DNA of 64,000 nucleotides. It comes from Pseudobythopirellula maris (GTDB taxonomy: Bacteria > Planctomycetota > Planctomycetia > Pirellulales > Lacipirellulaceae). Below, one piece after another: positions 25,052 to 42,081 of the stretch. Location: NCBI RefSeq assembly GCF_007859945.1, contig NZ_SJPQ01000002.1, positions 474,279-538,278 on the forward strand, given 5' to 3'. A program made the translations under genes and the position numbers. The number at the start of each line of letters is the position of its first letter. Positions within the stretch are counted from its first letter, which is position 1. A model generated the notes under the pieces. The model did no database searches, was not told the DNA's origin, and worked only from the letters and a program-made list of their open reading frames with translations.

Positions 25052-27135
25052 TCTACCGCTACCCATTCTCCTTCCTACACAAGGGCCAGGCGAACTGCTC
25101 CGTGGCCGCCTTGGCGATCTTCGCTCTCATTCTCAGTGTTTCCGGCTGCGGCGGTTACAGCCAGGCGGACGTGAAGCAGCTGGCGATCCGACGACCGCCT
25201 GACCCCTACGACGAGCCCAGGAAGAACGACGCCGCACAACCGGCTGGAGCGCCCAAAACCATTGCAGCGCCGCCGTCGTCCGCAAATCCCGCGGTGGCCG
25301 CGTCCGCGCAAGAGGCCACTGCCGCGCAGGAGGGCGCCCGGCCCGATCTCGGCGGCCTGAGCGACACGCAACCCCCGCCCGCCACGCCCCTCACGCCTGC
25401 CGAGCAGGCGACGCGTTCCGCGGAGAACCTCGAGCGTATCGCTGCGGCGTTGGTGGCGTTCCGCGAAGAGAAAAGACACTTCCCCCGGTACGCCGTGCGA
25501 GACAAAACGGGCGTCTCGCTGCTGAGCTGGCGTATCGAGCTGCTGCCCTACCTGGGGCACCAACAGCTCTACGATCAATTTGACCTGAGCCAGCCGTGGT
25601 ACGCGCCGGTGAACAAGCGGCTGCTGAAACACATCCCAGCTGTGTACCAATCGCCGGCCCACTTCGACGAGCAAACGTGCTACCGAATCCCGATAGGGAA
25701 TCGAACGATCTACCAGAAAAGACGGAGCGTCCCCCCGGGTCTCGTGGAAGACGGCATGAGCAACACGGTGATGCTCGTCGAGACCGACGACGCCGTCCCC
25801 TGGACCGCGCCAACCGAGTACGAGTTCGACGGCGATCACCCCGCCAAGGGGCTTGGCTCGCTTCGCGCGGGCGAGATTTACGTGGCATGGGCCAACGGCA
25901 TGGTTGGCAGCGTGCCGGTCGATGCGCCCGAGGATTCTTTACGGGCCATGTACACCCCCGACGGCGGAGAGCGGTTCAGCTCGGCGGCGATCAACAAGCC
26001 GATCGACCCCAGCCGATTCGCCGAGGCCACGCTGGCGGTCGAGCAGCCGGGCGCCGCGAACGGGAGCGGGGTTGCCGCCTCAACCCTGAGCGTTTCTCGC
26101 GGCCGGGTGGCGCCCGACGCGTCCAAGCTTGCGTCGGACTACCAGCGGGTCGCGGCCCTCGCTTTGGCCGAGGGCGACCACGCCGACGCGTGGCGATGGC
26201 TCTACGGCGCCGCGTCGCTCGGGGCCATGCCGCCGCAGCAGTTCCAGTGGTACCCCGCCTTGCGTCGGCCCGCCTTCGGCATTCATTACGCCATCGCGGT
26301 GGTCGATCCCGAGGCCGCCAGTCGCAGCGGCGCGAGCCGGGCGGACGTGCTGCCGGACACGGCGCAATCAGTAACCCAATTGGTCGCGATGACCCAGCCG
26401 TTCGGCGGGCCGCTGCTGCTGCCGCTCGAGGGTCCGGCCACGGAGTCGTCGATCGCGCGGCTCTTGCCCGCCCCGCCGGCGGCCCTCCCCACAAGGCGGG
26501 GCTTAGAAACGGGGCCGCGTGTGCGGGGCACTTTCCTCGTGGGCCGTTCCGTCACGGAGCTGCGCCGCGCGGCCAACGAACACAGCTGCGACGTGCTGCT
26601 GGTGCTCGACGTCAACCGCCCCGGTCGCAACAACCGCTCGGACAACCGCGAAACGAGGTTCAGCTTCTTCGCTTACGATCTGGCCCAAAGCAAGCCGCTG
26701 CTGCGTTCGCCGAGGTTCTCGTTTGAATCCGCGACGCTGACCGCCGACGAGTTGGTTCGCGACGATGATTATCAAGACTTCCTGTGGAAATGGCGCGACC
26801 TGCTCGAAGACGGGCTCACGAGCCACGACTGGCCGGTCGCGCTGAGCGACACGATCGCGGCGAAGCGCGTCGCGGCGCTCGGCGAGTCGGACGACCCGTT
26901 CCCGCCGCGTGTGCTGGCCGAGATGACCTACTACCGCAACCGCGGCATGGTCGACAACCAGCAGCTGCTAGTTGCGATGCGCAAGGCGATCACCGAACCC
27001 GCGGCGATGGCGCTGCTGCTCGGATCGGCCAAGAAGAAAGAGCGGGCGTTGCGAGAATGGTTGCCGGTCGGCGACCCCGAGCAAATCCTCGAGCGCGCCG
27101 CACGCGTGGCCACGACCCGCCGCAGCGACGACTGA
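25048..27135 (+). CDS. lipoprotein with a DUF1559-type body
   Basis: The ATG overlaps the PilM-like stop (ATGA). The 695-residue product has a lipoprotein signal with Cys34 (ILSVSGC) instead of a prepilin helix, then a Pro/Ala-rich linker. Residues of about 120-290 carry the DUF1559 body: LERIAAALVAFREEKRHFPR, SWRIELLPYLGHQQLYDQFD, LVEDGMSNTVMLVETDDAVP and AWANGMVGSVP. The remaining half (about 300-695) is unassigned. It therefore looks like a prepilin-like domain moved onto an outer- or inner-membrane lipid anchor, co-translated with a cytoplasmic PilM-like partner. Function unknown. Confidence 0.72.
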   Translation: MIYRYPFSFLHKGQANCSVAALAIFALILSVSGCGGYSQADVKQLAIRRPPDPYDEPRKNDAAQPAGAPKTIAAPPSSANPAVAASAQEATAAQEGARPDLGGLSDTQPPPATPLTPAEQATRSAENLERIAAALVAFREEKRHFPRYAVRDKTGVSLLSWRIELLPYLGHQQLYDQFDLSQPWYAPVNKRLLKHIPAVYQSPAHFDEQTCYRIPIGNRTIYQKRRSVPPGLVEDGMSNTVMLVETDDAVPWTAPTEYEFDGDHPAKGLGSLRAGEIYVAWANGMVGSVPVDAPEDSLRAMYTPDGGERFSSAAINKPIDPSRFAEATLAVEQPGAANGSGVAASTLSVSRGRVAPDASKLASDYQRVAALALAEGDHADAWRWLYGAASLGAMPPQQFQWYPALRRPAFGIHYAIAVVDPEAASRSGASRADVLPDTAQSVTQLVAMTQPFGGPLLLPLEGPATESSIARLLPAPPAALPTRRGLETGPRVRGTFLVGRSVTELRRAANEHSCDVLLVLDVNRPGRNNRSDNRETRFSFFAYDLAQSKPLLRSPRFSFESATLTADELVRDDDYQDFLWKWRDLLEDGLTSHDWPVALSDTIAAKRVAALGESDDPFPPRVLAEMTYYRNRGMVDNQQLLVAMRKAITEPAAMALLLGSAKKKERALREWLPVGDPEQILERAARVATTRRSDD

Positions 27136-27236
27136 TGCGCACAGCCTAGCGGCGGGGGCAGCCGCACGACGCGGCGAGCCCCTGATCGCTGATCCACTCC
27201 CGCTCTCGACGAACAGCTCTCCACGAAAAGGCAACC

Positions 27237-29423
27237 ATGATGCGAATCCATCACTACGGCCACCTCGCCTGGTCCCGCGCCCTGTTGATCGTCCTGGCCT
27301 GTGCGGCGCCGGCCATCGGAGCCGACACCACCGCCTCTTGGAACGGCGAGTTCCTTGAGAATTGGTCCGACACGACCCAGTGGACCCCGGCCGAGATCCC
27401 CAACAATGGCGCAGTGACCTACAACGTATCGCTCACGCACGGCAACGTGCTCCAGGACGTGGAGGGCGGTGTGACGATCAACAACCTGACTCTCACCGAC
27501 GCGTTCCTCAGCGGCTCGGAGCCGCTCACCATCGTGGGCGAGGAGCTCGCGCCCGAGGTTGTTTCCACCTGGACCGCGGCGTTGCAAAACTCCGAGATCC
27601 GCAACACGGGCGGGGTGACCGTGGGCGCCGGTGCGACGCTCGAGGTGCAAGGCTCGGGCCCGAAGAACCTCGGCTCTCCTTCCGGCGGGGGCGTCACGAC
27701 GCTCGCCGTCGACGGCGCGGTGCGGGTATTCGGATCAGGGAGCATCAACGCCACCGGTGGGGGCGCCGTGATCGAGACCTCGGCCACGGGCGTGTTCGAT
27801 CTGAAGAGCGACGCCGACTTCGGCTCGGTCGGTCCCAGCGGCGTGATCAACAACGCCGGCGTCTTCAGCAAAACAGCCGGGACCGGCCTCACGCGACTCA
27901 ACTCGAGCTGGACGGTGAGCAACACCGGCGTGGTGCGCGTTGCGGCGGGCGCGTTGGAAGCGCGAGGCGTGGTGAACAACGACGGGGAGTTCATCGTCGA
28001 GCCGACCGCCACGCTCGCCGAGATCGCCGGCGGCACGAGCAGCGGCTCGTTCGCGGTCGGCGCCGGCGCGACACTCGAAGTCAGCGCTCCGACCTTCGCA
28101 CCTCAGGTTTTCAGCGGCGCAGCGTTCACCGGCGACGGGGAGCTTAGCATCACGGGCTCGGCCGATTTCGAGCTCGACGCCACGGTGGCCGACACCCTGG
28201 CGGTGTCGTTCAGCGGGTCGCGGCTCAGGACACTATCCCCGCTTTCGCTCGGCTCGGTCGATTGGTCGGCCGGATCGCTCATGGGTTCTGGAGGCCTGAC
28301 GATCGCGCCGGGGGGATCGGCTACGATCTCCGGCTCGCAGGACAAGACGATCACAACCGGCGCCTCGCTAGTTGTCGCTGGCTCGGTCGCAGTGACCGGC
28401 TCGGGCGACATCAACACGAACGCAATCGGCGACGGCGCGACCATCACCGTCCCCTCCGGGGGGCTGTTCGATCTCCAAGCCAACGCCCGCTTCAGCGACA
28501 CGCTTGCGGGGTCCAACCCCAATAACGTTTCGGGCGAGGTGCACAACAGCGGCGTGTTCCGCAAGAGCGCCGGTGGGGGCGCGGCGTGGCTGCAAGACAT
28601 GTGGTCTTTCGTGAACGATGGCTCGGTCGAGGTTGAAGATGGCCAACTCCGCTTCGACGGGACGTTCGTCAACAACGGAGTGGTCGAACTGTCTGGCGGC
28701 GGCGTGGTTCTGAACGGCGACGCCAGCGGTCCCGGGGACTTCACCGGCTCCGGGCTCGCCACGTTCAACGGCTCGTTCGGCACGGGCGAATCGCTCGCCA
28801 CGGTAGGCTTCGGCGGTGACGTGCAGTTCGGCGACCAAGCGACGCTGCACATCGGCGTCGCCGGGAGCGATGATTTCGACGCCCTTTCGATCGCCGGCTC
28901 GTTGAGCCTCGACGGCGACTTCGTCGCATCGCTCCTCGCTCCCGGAGACACCGAAGAACCCTTCACCCCAATCGGTCAAGAAGACTTCACGATCCTGATC
29001 GCCGAAGACGGGGTGACCGGAGCATTCGATTCCGTGGCCCTGCCCGACTCCGCCGAGGGATACGAATGGGTGCTCGACATCGGCGCCAACTCGGTTGTGC
29101 TCAGCCACGTGCTGATCCCCGTGCTTGTGGGCGACTACAACGAGAATGGCGTGGTCGACGCCGCCGACTTCACCGTCTGGCGCGACCACCGCGACACGGC
29201 GTTCGATCTGGCCAACCGCGCGCCGGGGCTCTCTGGCGCTGTGTCGCAGGACGACTACGACGCGTGGGTCGCTCATTTTGGCAAAACACTCGACGCCATC
29301 TCCCCGGCGACGAACGTTCCCGAGCCGACGGCGCTCCTGCTCGTGACGATCGCCAGCGGCGCGTTCGGCTGTCGCCGCCGCGCCGAGACCGACAAGAACA
29401 GCACGCCAGAAATAGGCTTGTAA
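27237..29423 (+). CDS. beta-helix-like surface protein with dockerin-like repeat and PEP-CTERM tail
   Basis: Two adjacent ATGs (27237, 27240) begin a signal peptide (ALLIVLACAAPAIGA). The 728-residue product opens with SWNGEFLENWSDTTQWTP, as in planctomycete autotransporter-associated beta-strand proteins, and continues with Gly/Ser/Thr/Val-rich repeats (NNAGVFSK, NNDGEFIV, NNGVVELSG) expected to form a right-handed beta-helix. A dockerin-like pair ([20 protein letters not shown], about residue 628) and a PEP-CTERM tail (VPEPTALLLV, helix, RRR) close the protein. It is the third PEP-CTERM protein in this region and is likely a large surface or extracellular-matrix protein. Confidence 0.75.
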   Translation: MMRIHHYGHLAWSRALLIVLACAAPAIGADTTASWNGEFLENWSDTTQWTPAEIPNNGAVTYNVSLTHGNVLQDVEGGVTINNLTLTDAFLSGSEPLTIVGEELAPEVVSTWTAALQNSEIRNTGGVTVGAGATLEVQGSGPKNLGSPSGGGVTTLAVDGAVRVFGSGSINATGGGAVIETSATGVFDLKSDADFGSVGPSGVINNAGVFSKTAGTGLTRLNSSWTVSNTGVVRVAAGALEARGVVNNDGEFIVEPTATLAEIAGGTSSGSFAVGAGATLEVSAPTFAPQVFSGAAFTGDGELSITGSADFELDATVADTLAVSFSGSRLRTLSPLSLGSVDWSAGSLMGSGGLTIAPGGSATISGSQDKTITTGASLVVAGSVAVTGSGDINTNAIGDGATITVPSGGLFDLQANARFSDTLAGSNPNNVSGEVHNSGVFRKSAGGGAAWLQDMWSFVNDGSVEVEDGQLRFDGTFVNNGVVELSGGGVVLNGDASGPGDFTGSGLATFNGSFGTGESLATVGFGGDVQFGDQATLHIGVAGSDDFDALSIAGSLSLDGDFVASLLAPGDTEEPFTPIGQEDFTILIAEDGVTGAFDSVALPDSAEGYEWVLDIGANSVVLSHVLIPVLVGDYNENGVVDAADFTVWRDHRDTAFDLANRAPGLSGAVSQDDYDAWVAHFGKTLDAISPATNVPEPTALLLVTIASGAFGCRRRAETDKNSTPEIGL

Positions 29424-29558
29424 CCCGGCCAAGCCTGGCCTCGGCTAGCTTTAGCATTCGCCCCGAGGGCGTGGCGACGACCGGTCGTGTCGCACCCCAG
29501 CCAACCGCCGAGTAGAATGTCGCGGAGCACCACTTCTCACTCCGCGTCGAGGCCCTTG

Positions 29559-30593
29559 ATGCGCCGACTCCTCCGATCGTTGCTTCTCGCCACCCTGACA
29601 TTGTTGCCGGGCGTCCTGGTCGCTGAGGAAGCTCTGGTCGCCGGCAAGCCGCTCTACCGCGACCCGGTCTACGACGGCGCCGCCGACCCGGTGGTCATTT
29701 GGAACGCCGAGCGCAAGGCGTGGTGGATGTTCTACACCAACCGCCGGGCGAACGCCGAAGGGCTGCCGGGCGTGTCGTGGGTGCACGGCACGCCGATCGG
29801 CATCGCCGAATCGACCAACGGCGGCGCCACCTGGGCGTACTTCGGCGACGCTCAGTTCTCGGGAATCGACAGCGTGCTTGGCGCGGGCGACGGGTCGATC
29901 GACAAACCGACCTACTGGGCGCCCGAGGTGATAGAAGCCGAGGGGGCGTACCACATGTTCCTCACCGTCGTGCCGGGCGTGTTCAAGGACTGGGGCCACC
30001 CGCGGTCGATCGTCCACCTCACGAGCGACGACCTGCTCCACTGGCGCGCCGAGAGTGAGTTGAAACTCGTCAGCGACAAGGTGATCGACGCCTGCGTCGC
30101 CCCGCTGCCCGATGGCGGCTACCGGCTTTGGTACAACAACGAGCGCGATCGCAAGTCGATCTACTACGCCGACAGCGACGACTTGCTGACTTGGTCCGAC
30201 CGCGGCCAGGCGGTCGGCGACCAATCGGGCGAGGCGCCCAAGGTGTTCCGTTGGGGCGACCGCTACTGGATGGTGACCGACGTGTGGGACGGCCTGGGCG
30301 TCTACCGCTCTGACGACATGGAGAGCTGGGAGCGGCAGAAGGAGAACTTGCTCCGTGAGCCCGGCAGCGGCGCCGACGACCGGGTGAAGGGGGGCCACCC
30401 CGACGTGGTCGTCAGCGGCGATCGGGCGTACCTGTTCTACTTCACCCACCCCGGCCGCCGCGGCCCCGACGCGGGCGCCGACCAAACCGAGCAGCGCCGC
30501 AGTTCGATCCAAGTGGCTGAGTTGCGTTTAGAAAACGGCTGGCTCGCGTGCGACCGCGACGCGCCGACGCGGATCGATCTGCGAGTCGAATGA
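29559..30593 (+). CDS. secreted GH43/GH32-like five-bladed propeller protein
   Basis: The ATG at 29559 gives a signal peptide (RRLLRSLLLATLTLLPGVLVA) and a 344-residue protein. Repeated blades contain D-P-V at DGAADPVVIWNAERKAWWMF, GIAESTNGGATW, KPTYWAPEVIEAEGAYHMF, IVHLTSDDLLHW and VFRWGDRYWMVTDVW. This is the pattern of GH43/GH32/GH68 propellers; the DPV and the Glu in APEVI could be two of the three acidic catalytic residues. Substrate unknown, probably an arabino- or fructo-type polysaccharide. TAGAAT at 29513-29518 is a possible -10 box 40 bases before the start. Confidence 0.75.
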   Translation: MRRLLRSLLLATLTLLPGVLVAEEALVAGKPLYRDPVYDGAADPVVIWNAERKAWWMFYTNRRANAEGLPGVSWVHGTPIGIAESTNGGATWAYFGDAQFSGIDSVLGAGDGSIDKPTYWAPEVIEAEGAYHMFLTVVPGVFKDWGHPRSIVHLTSDDLLHWRAESELKLVSDKVIDACVAPLPDGGYRLWYNNERDRKSIYYADSDDLLTWSDRGQAVGDQSGEAPKVFRWGDRYWMVTDVWDGLGVYRSDDMESWERQKENLLREPGSGADDRVKGGHPDVVVSGDRAYLFYFTHPGRRGPDAGADQTEQRRSSIQVAELRLENGWLACDRDAPTRIDLRVE

Positions 30594-30608
30594 GCGTCCA
30601 TTCACAAG

Positions 30609-30694
30609 ACGAGCCGGTCGCGTGAGCGACCGGAGTTGCTGGCGCGCCGCTGTGGCGAGCCTGCCACTCCGGACCCTTACGGGGCCGGCTCGCC
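30609..30694. repeat. degenerate dispersed hairpin repeat
   Basis: The left arm (GACGAGCCGGTCGCGTGAGC...) and the facing right arm (CTCCGGACCC...GGCTCGCC) are a diverged version of the hairpin at 10031-10117, with a matching loop start (TTGCTGGCGCGCC). The left arm also folds on itself (CCGGTCGC/GCGACCGG). It separates the propeller gene from the oxidoreductase gene. Confidence 0.55.
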
Positions 30695-30787
30695 GGTGGG
30701 ATCATTGGTCATTCCGATGGCGTGCGTTAAATTGTCGGTCTCTCGTGGCGGCAGCCCCCTTTTCCCAAACCCCGACCCCTTCTCACT

Positions 30788-31945
30788 ATGGCATCGATCA
30801 ACGTCGGTCTCGTCGGCTACAAGTTCATGGGCAAGGCGCACTCGAACGCCTACATGACGGCCCCCAAATTCTTCGACATGCCCGCCCCGCCGGTCATGAA
30901 GGCCGTGTGCGGCCGCGACGCGGCGGCGGTCAAGGAATTCGCCGACACGTTCGGCTGGGAGTCGACCGAGACCGACTGGCGCCAGCTCATCGCCCGCAAC
31001 GACATCGACATGATCGACGTCGGCTCGCCGGGCGACACGCACGCGGCGATCGCCATCGCGGCGGCCGAGGCGGGCAAGCATGTTTTCTGTGAGAAGCCGC
31101 TCGCCAACTCGCTCGCCGACGCCAAAGAGATGCTCGCCGCGGTCCGCAAGGCGGGCGTGCGGCACATGGTGAACTTCAACTACCGCCGTTGCCCGGCCGT
31201 CTCCCTCGCCAAGCAGATGATCGAGGCGGGCGAGATCGGCGAGGTCCGCCAGTTCCGCGCGGTCTACTTGCAGGATTGGCTCGTCGATCCCCTGTTCCCG
31301 ATGAACTGGCGGATGCGTAAGGAGATCGCCGGCTCCGGCGCTCACGGCGACCTGAACGCCCACCTCATCGACTTGGCTCGGTTCCTGGTCGGCGAGGTGA
31401 CCGATGTGGTCGGCATGATGAAAACGTTCATCACCGAGCGGCCCGAAGAGGGCGCCTCGACCGGCTTGTCGGCCACCGCCGGCGAGGGCATGGGTCAGGT
31501 CACGGTGGACGACTCCGCGTTGTTCCTCGCCCGCTTCGCCGGCGGAGCGCTCGGCTCGTTCGAAGCGACACGGCTGGCCCCCGGGCGCAAGAACTACAAC
31601 CGCTTCGAGATCAGCGGCTCGAAGGGTTCGCTCGTTTGGATGTTCGAGGACATGAACGAGTTGCAGTACTACTCGTGCGATGACGCCGACGGCCGGCAAG
31701 GCTTTCGCAAAATCTTGGCGACCGAGGGATCGCACCCCTACGTGGCCGCCTGGTGGCCGCCGGGGCACATCCTCGGCTACGAGCACAGCTTCGTGCACGC
31801 GATCCACGACTTCTGCCAGGCCGTGTCCAGCGGCGACGACTGCCGCCCCGACTTCCGCGACGGCGCGCAGTGCGTGGCGGTGCTCGACGCGGTCGAGAAA
31901 TCGGTGGAAACCAAGGCTTGGCAGAGTGTCGAAACAGTGGAATGA
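30788..31945 (+). CDS. Gfo/Idh/MocA family oxidoreductase
   Basis: NAD(P)-dependent sugar or inositol dehydrogenase type. The 385-residue protein has the N-terminal Rossmann loop GLVGYKFMGKAH, then VGSPGDTHAAIAIAA and the catalytic EKPLA (VFCEKPLANS). C-terminal domain residues include GSGAHGDLNAHLIDLARFLVG, where the Asp and His fit the catalytic/ligand residues of the family. No signal peptide. No companion sugar-use gene is adjacent apart from the secreted propeller protein upstream, so the substrate cannot be told. A strong terminator follows at 32021. Confidence 0.9.
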   Translation: MASINVGLVGYKFMGKAHSNAYMTAPKFFDMPAPPVMKAVCGRDAAAVKEFADTFGWESTETDWRQLIARNDIDMIDVGSPGDTHAAIAIAAAEAGKHVFCEKPLANSLADAKEMLAAVRKAGVRHMVNFNYRRCPAVSLAKQMIEAGEIGEVRQFRAVYLQDWLVDPLFPMNWRMRKEIAGSGAHGDLNAHLIDLARFLVGEVTDVVGMMKTFITERPEEGASTGLSATAGEGMGQVTVDDSALFLARFAGGALGSFEATRLAPGRKNYNRFEISGSKGSLVWMFEDMNELQYYSCDDADGRQGFRKILATEGSHPYVAAWWPPGHILGYEHSFVHAIHDFCQAVSSGDDCRPDFRDGAQCVAVLDAVEKSVETKAWQSVETVE

Positions 31946-32020
31946 CTTCCCGCACGAGACGCGGAAAGCCGCAGCAAGCCCTGGGACACACTCCCCTAAC
32001 AAAGTAGAATCACCCAATTG

Positions 32021-32053
32021 GCCACGGCGGGCCTGTGCCCGCCGTGGCTCTTT
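32021..32053 (+). terminator. rho-independent terminator
   Basis: A perfect 12-base stem (GCCACGGCGGGC, loop CTGT, GCCCGCCGTGGC) followed by TCTTT ends the oxidoreductase transcript. Confidence 0.85.
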
Positions 32054-32343
32054 GCGTTCCCGGCATGGTCCGCTGCGAATCGCATCCGCTGGAGCCACGG
32101 ATTTCACGGATGGGCATGGATTGAAAAAAGGTAGATAGATAGCCACGAAAGGGCACGAAAATACACGATAGGAACTACAGGTAAGACATTCCCCCAGCCG
32201 CTGAGTTGTTCAGGCGCGGTTGAGGCTGGATTCTTCTCGTGCTTTTTCACGTCTCTTTGCTGCCAGCGTCCCTCCGTCCTTGCCATCCGTGGTTCGTCAA
32301 AAAACGCTCGGCCCCCGTCCCCTGGCCCCCGACCCCTCACCGC
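32054..32343. other. PKS upstream region with degenerate cassette-type repeats
   Basis: No gene is seen. CCACGAAAGGGCACGAAAAT (from 32143) and the facing GTCCCTCCGTCC...CCGTGGTTCG (about 32268-32298) resemble the inverted repeats that flank the GxxExxY loci at 60158-60629 and 61877-62234, but nothing coding remains between them. This may be the scar of a third such cassette; the match is weak. Confidence 0.3.
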
Positions 32344-39810
<7,467 letters not shown>

Positions 39811-40005
39811 GTCGCGCAGGCTCTGCTGGCGCGCATGCGTTGCTGGCGCCGCGGCGGCCGAATTTGAGAGTTGCCCTCAAGCGTCGTGCGCCGCTGGCCG
39901 ATGCGGAAGATAGGCGATCTTTATCGATTGCCCGGCCTGTGCGGGCCGGAGGGACGCCTCCGCCACCGACGCACGGGCCGATACACGCAGCAAGGAAGCA
40001 AGCGG

Positions 40006-41574
40006 ATGGCCCACGAAGATCACTCTCCCAGCGGACCGCGCTCGTCACGCATCGACTCGGCGCACAGCGTACGCCGCGCCCAAGCGACCGACGCGGCGGA
40101 GCCGATCGAGTTTGTCGAGGTCGGCGCCGAGCAGGCCGCCCACCGGTCGTCGGCCGACACCGACGCCACGTCGTCCGCCCTGCCGGCCGAACCGGCGCCG
40201 CTGGAAGGCCACGCCGGTCACGCCGCCGACCTTTCGGCGCGGCTCGTCGAGCGGCAGGCCGACATCGACCGCCGCCACGAGGCCGTCGTCGCCCAAGAGG
40301 CCGAGACCGAGGCCAAGCTCCGCGCCGCGCGGCTCTGGATGGAGGAGCGTCGGCACGAACTCGACGAACGCGAGGCGAGCCTCGACGCCCGCGAGCAAAC
40401 GCTGGAGCGAGACGGCGACAGCGAATCATCGGCGCCCACCCTGGCGGTCGAAACCGCGCGGCGCGAGGTCGCTGAGCGTGAGCAAGAGCTCGACGAGCGA
40501 CAATCGGACCTGCACCGCCGCATCGAAGATTTCGCCAAAGAGCGCGCCGAGTTCTCCGAGCGGATCGGTCGGTTGGACGCGCGTGAGAAGCTGCTCCGCG
40601 AGCAGGCCGACCAGGTCGAAGCCACCGTCGAGGAAGCGCAGCAAGAGTTGCAGGCCAACCGCATGGCCGAGGCCGAGCTCACCCGTCAGCGGGCCGAGGT
40701 CGAGCAGGCGGCCGAGGACATCGGCCTGCGGGCCGACGAACTCGCTTACCGCGAGCAACAACTCGCCGCCCGCCGGCAAGAGCTCGAACTCGCCCTGAAG
40801 CGGTTCGAGCGGATGGGCCTGAACGAGGAACGGATGGCCGAGCTCGAGGAGCAGGTCGGGCAGTTCGCCGCCCGCGAACGCTACCTCAGCGACGCCGAGG
40901 CGCTCATCGCCGAAGAGCGTGCGTCGCTCGACAAGGCCCGCCAAGAGCACCGCGATCAGGTCCGCCACGCCGACGAGCGGCTGGTCGCTGACCGGCAGCG
41001 GGTCACGTCGGACCGGGCCGCCTTCCAGGTCGAGTCCAAGGCCCGCAACACGCAACTCGACCGCCGCGAGGCGGAGCTCGACCAGCGGCAGGCGTCGCTC
41101 GAGCGGATCGAGACGGAGCTGCGGGCCACGCAGCGCGAGGCGCTCGAGATGCGATTGGCCACCGAAGAGACCTGGTCGCAGCTCACCGGCGCGTTGGCGC
41201 CGGCGGCGCTCACTCGATCGATCTCACAGGTCAGGGCCCGGCTGTCCGACTGCTACCAGCACACACTCGAGGCGATCGTCGAGCAGCGCGGCGAGCTCCG
41301 CGACGCCGCCGCCCAAGTGTCGCGCGAGTTCGAGCTGCTCGAGCGGCAACGCGACGAGCTGACGGGCTGGGCCAAGCGACGCAACGACGAACTCGGCCAA
41401 TTGGCCGCCCGGCTCGAGGAACGCGAGAAAGAACTCGACCGGCAGCAGTACGCGTTCGAGAAGCGCGAGGCCCGCTGGCGCGTGGAACGCGACGACTACC
41501 GGGCCCAAATCCGCAAGCTGCTCGCCGAGCTACGCGAGCAGCAGGACGGGCCGGCGCTGCGGCTGGTGGCTTGA
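40006..41574 (+). CDS. long coiled-coil protein of unknown function
   Basis: I choose the ATG at 40006, which follows AAGGA (39990s) closely; the frame upstream lacks the coiled-coil bias. The first 75 residues are polar and disordered. The remaining 440 are an almost unbroken coiled coil rich in Glu, Arg, Gln and Ala (EEAQQELQANRMAEAELTRQ is typical), with one non-helical break near TGALAPAALTRSI. There is no signal peptide or membrane segment, so it is likely cytoplasmic, perhaps a scaffold. It starts 195 bases after the polyketide synthase but no functional link is evident. Confidence 0.75.
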   Translation: MAHEDHSPSGPRSSRIDSAHSVRRAQATDAAEPIEFVEVGAEQAAHRSSADTDATSSALPAEPAPLEGHAGHAADLSARLVERQADIDRRHEAVVAQEAETEAKLRAARLWMEERRHELDEREASLDAREQTLERDGDSESSAPTLAVETARREVAEREQELDERQSDLHRRIEDFAKERAEFSERIGRLDAREKLLREQADQVEATVEEAQQELQANRMAEAELTRQRAEVEQAAEDIGLRADELAYREQQLAARRQELELALKRFERMGLNEERMAELEEQVGQFAARERYLSDAEALIAEERASLDKARQEHRDQVRHADERLVADRQRVTSDRAAFQVESKARNTQLDRREAELDQRQASLERIETELRATQREALEMRLATEETWSQLTGALAPAALTRSISQVRARLSDCYQHTLEAIVEQRGELRDAAAQVSREFELLERQRDELTGWAKRRNDELGQLAARLEEREKELDRQQYAFEKREARWRVERDDYRAQIRKLLAELREQQDGPALRLVA

Positions 41575-41586
41575 ATCCCCTCCCCA

Positions 41587-42054
41587 TCAAGAAGAGGGGA
41601 GCGCCTCATAACGCCACCGCAGCGTTTGGGGATAGCCGCCGAGGGGAGTCGGCGGACGCACCACGAGCAGATCACCCTCGCGCTCGAACGTTGGCGTCGC
41701 GCCGTCGGTCGCGAGCGGCGTGATCGCAATCCCCTCGCCCTCCACGGCGTACACGCTCGCCAAGTGCTCAGCCGACGACTTCGCCCGGCAGGCGGCGTCG
41801 AACACGAGACGGCCCTCGGCCGTCGCCTCGACGCTCATCGACCAATGCCGGTCGGCCGACATGCCGGAGAGGAACAGCAGCGGCTGCTGTTCGTGCAGCT
41901 CGACGTAAACGGGCGACTCGGCGCCGGGCGCCTCGGCCCAAGCGATCGCCCCCCCCCGTGCGTCTCGCAACACGTGCGTGAAGCGGTCGACGTTCCATGT
42001 GAACTCGACGGAGAGCGGGCCGGCGGCGAGTGAGATGGGGGACGGGGACAGCAT
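41587..42054 (-). CDS. hypothetical protein, 155 residues
   Basis: The start is the ATG at 42054; the frame further upstream runs through a repeat. The product looks like a compact beta-rich domain (LSVEFTWNVDRFTHVLRDA, VYVELHEQQPLLFLSGMS, WSMSVEATAEGRLVFDAACR), without signal peptide or membrane helix. I do not recognise a family. It converges on the coiled-coil gene, with only 12 bases between the stops. A plus-strand frame over the same region exists but has poorer composition. Confidence 0.55.
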   Translation of the reverse strand: MLSPSPISLAAGPLSVEFTWNVDRFTHVLRDARGGAIAWAEAPGAESPVYVELHEQQPLLFLSGMSADRHWSMSVEATAEGRLVFDAACRAKSSAEHLASVYAVEGEGIAITPLATDGATPTFEREGDLLVVRPPTPLGGYPQTLRWRYEALPSS

Positions 42055-42081
42055 GGCGATCGGGTTCGGGGGGGGCGGCGT

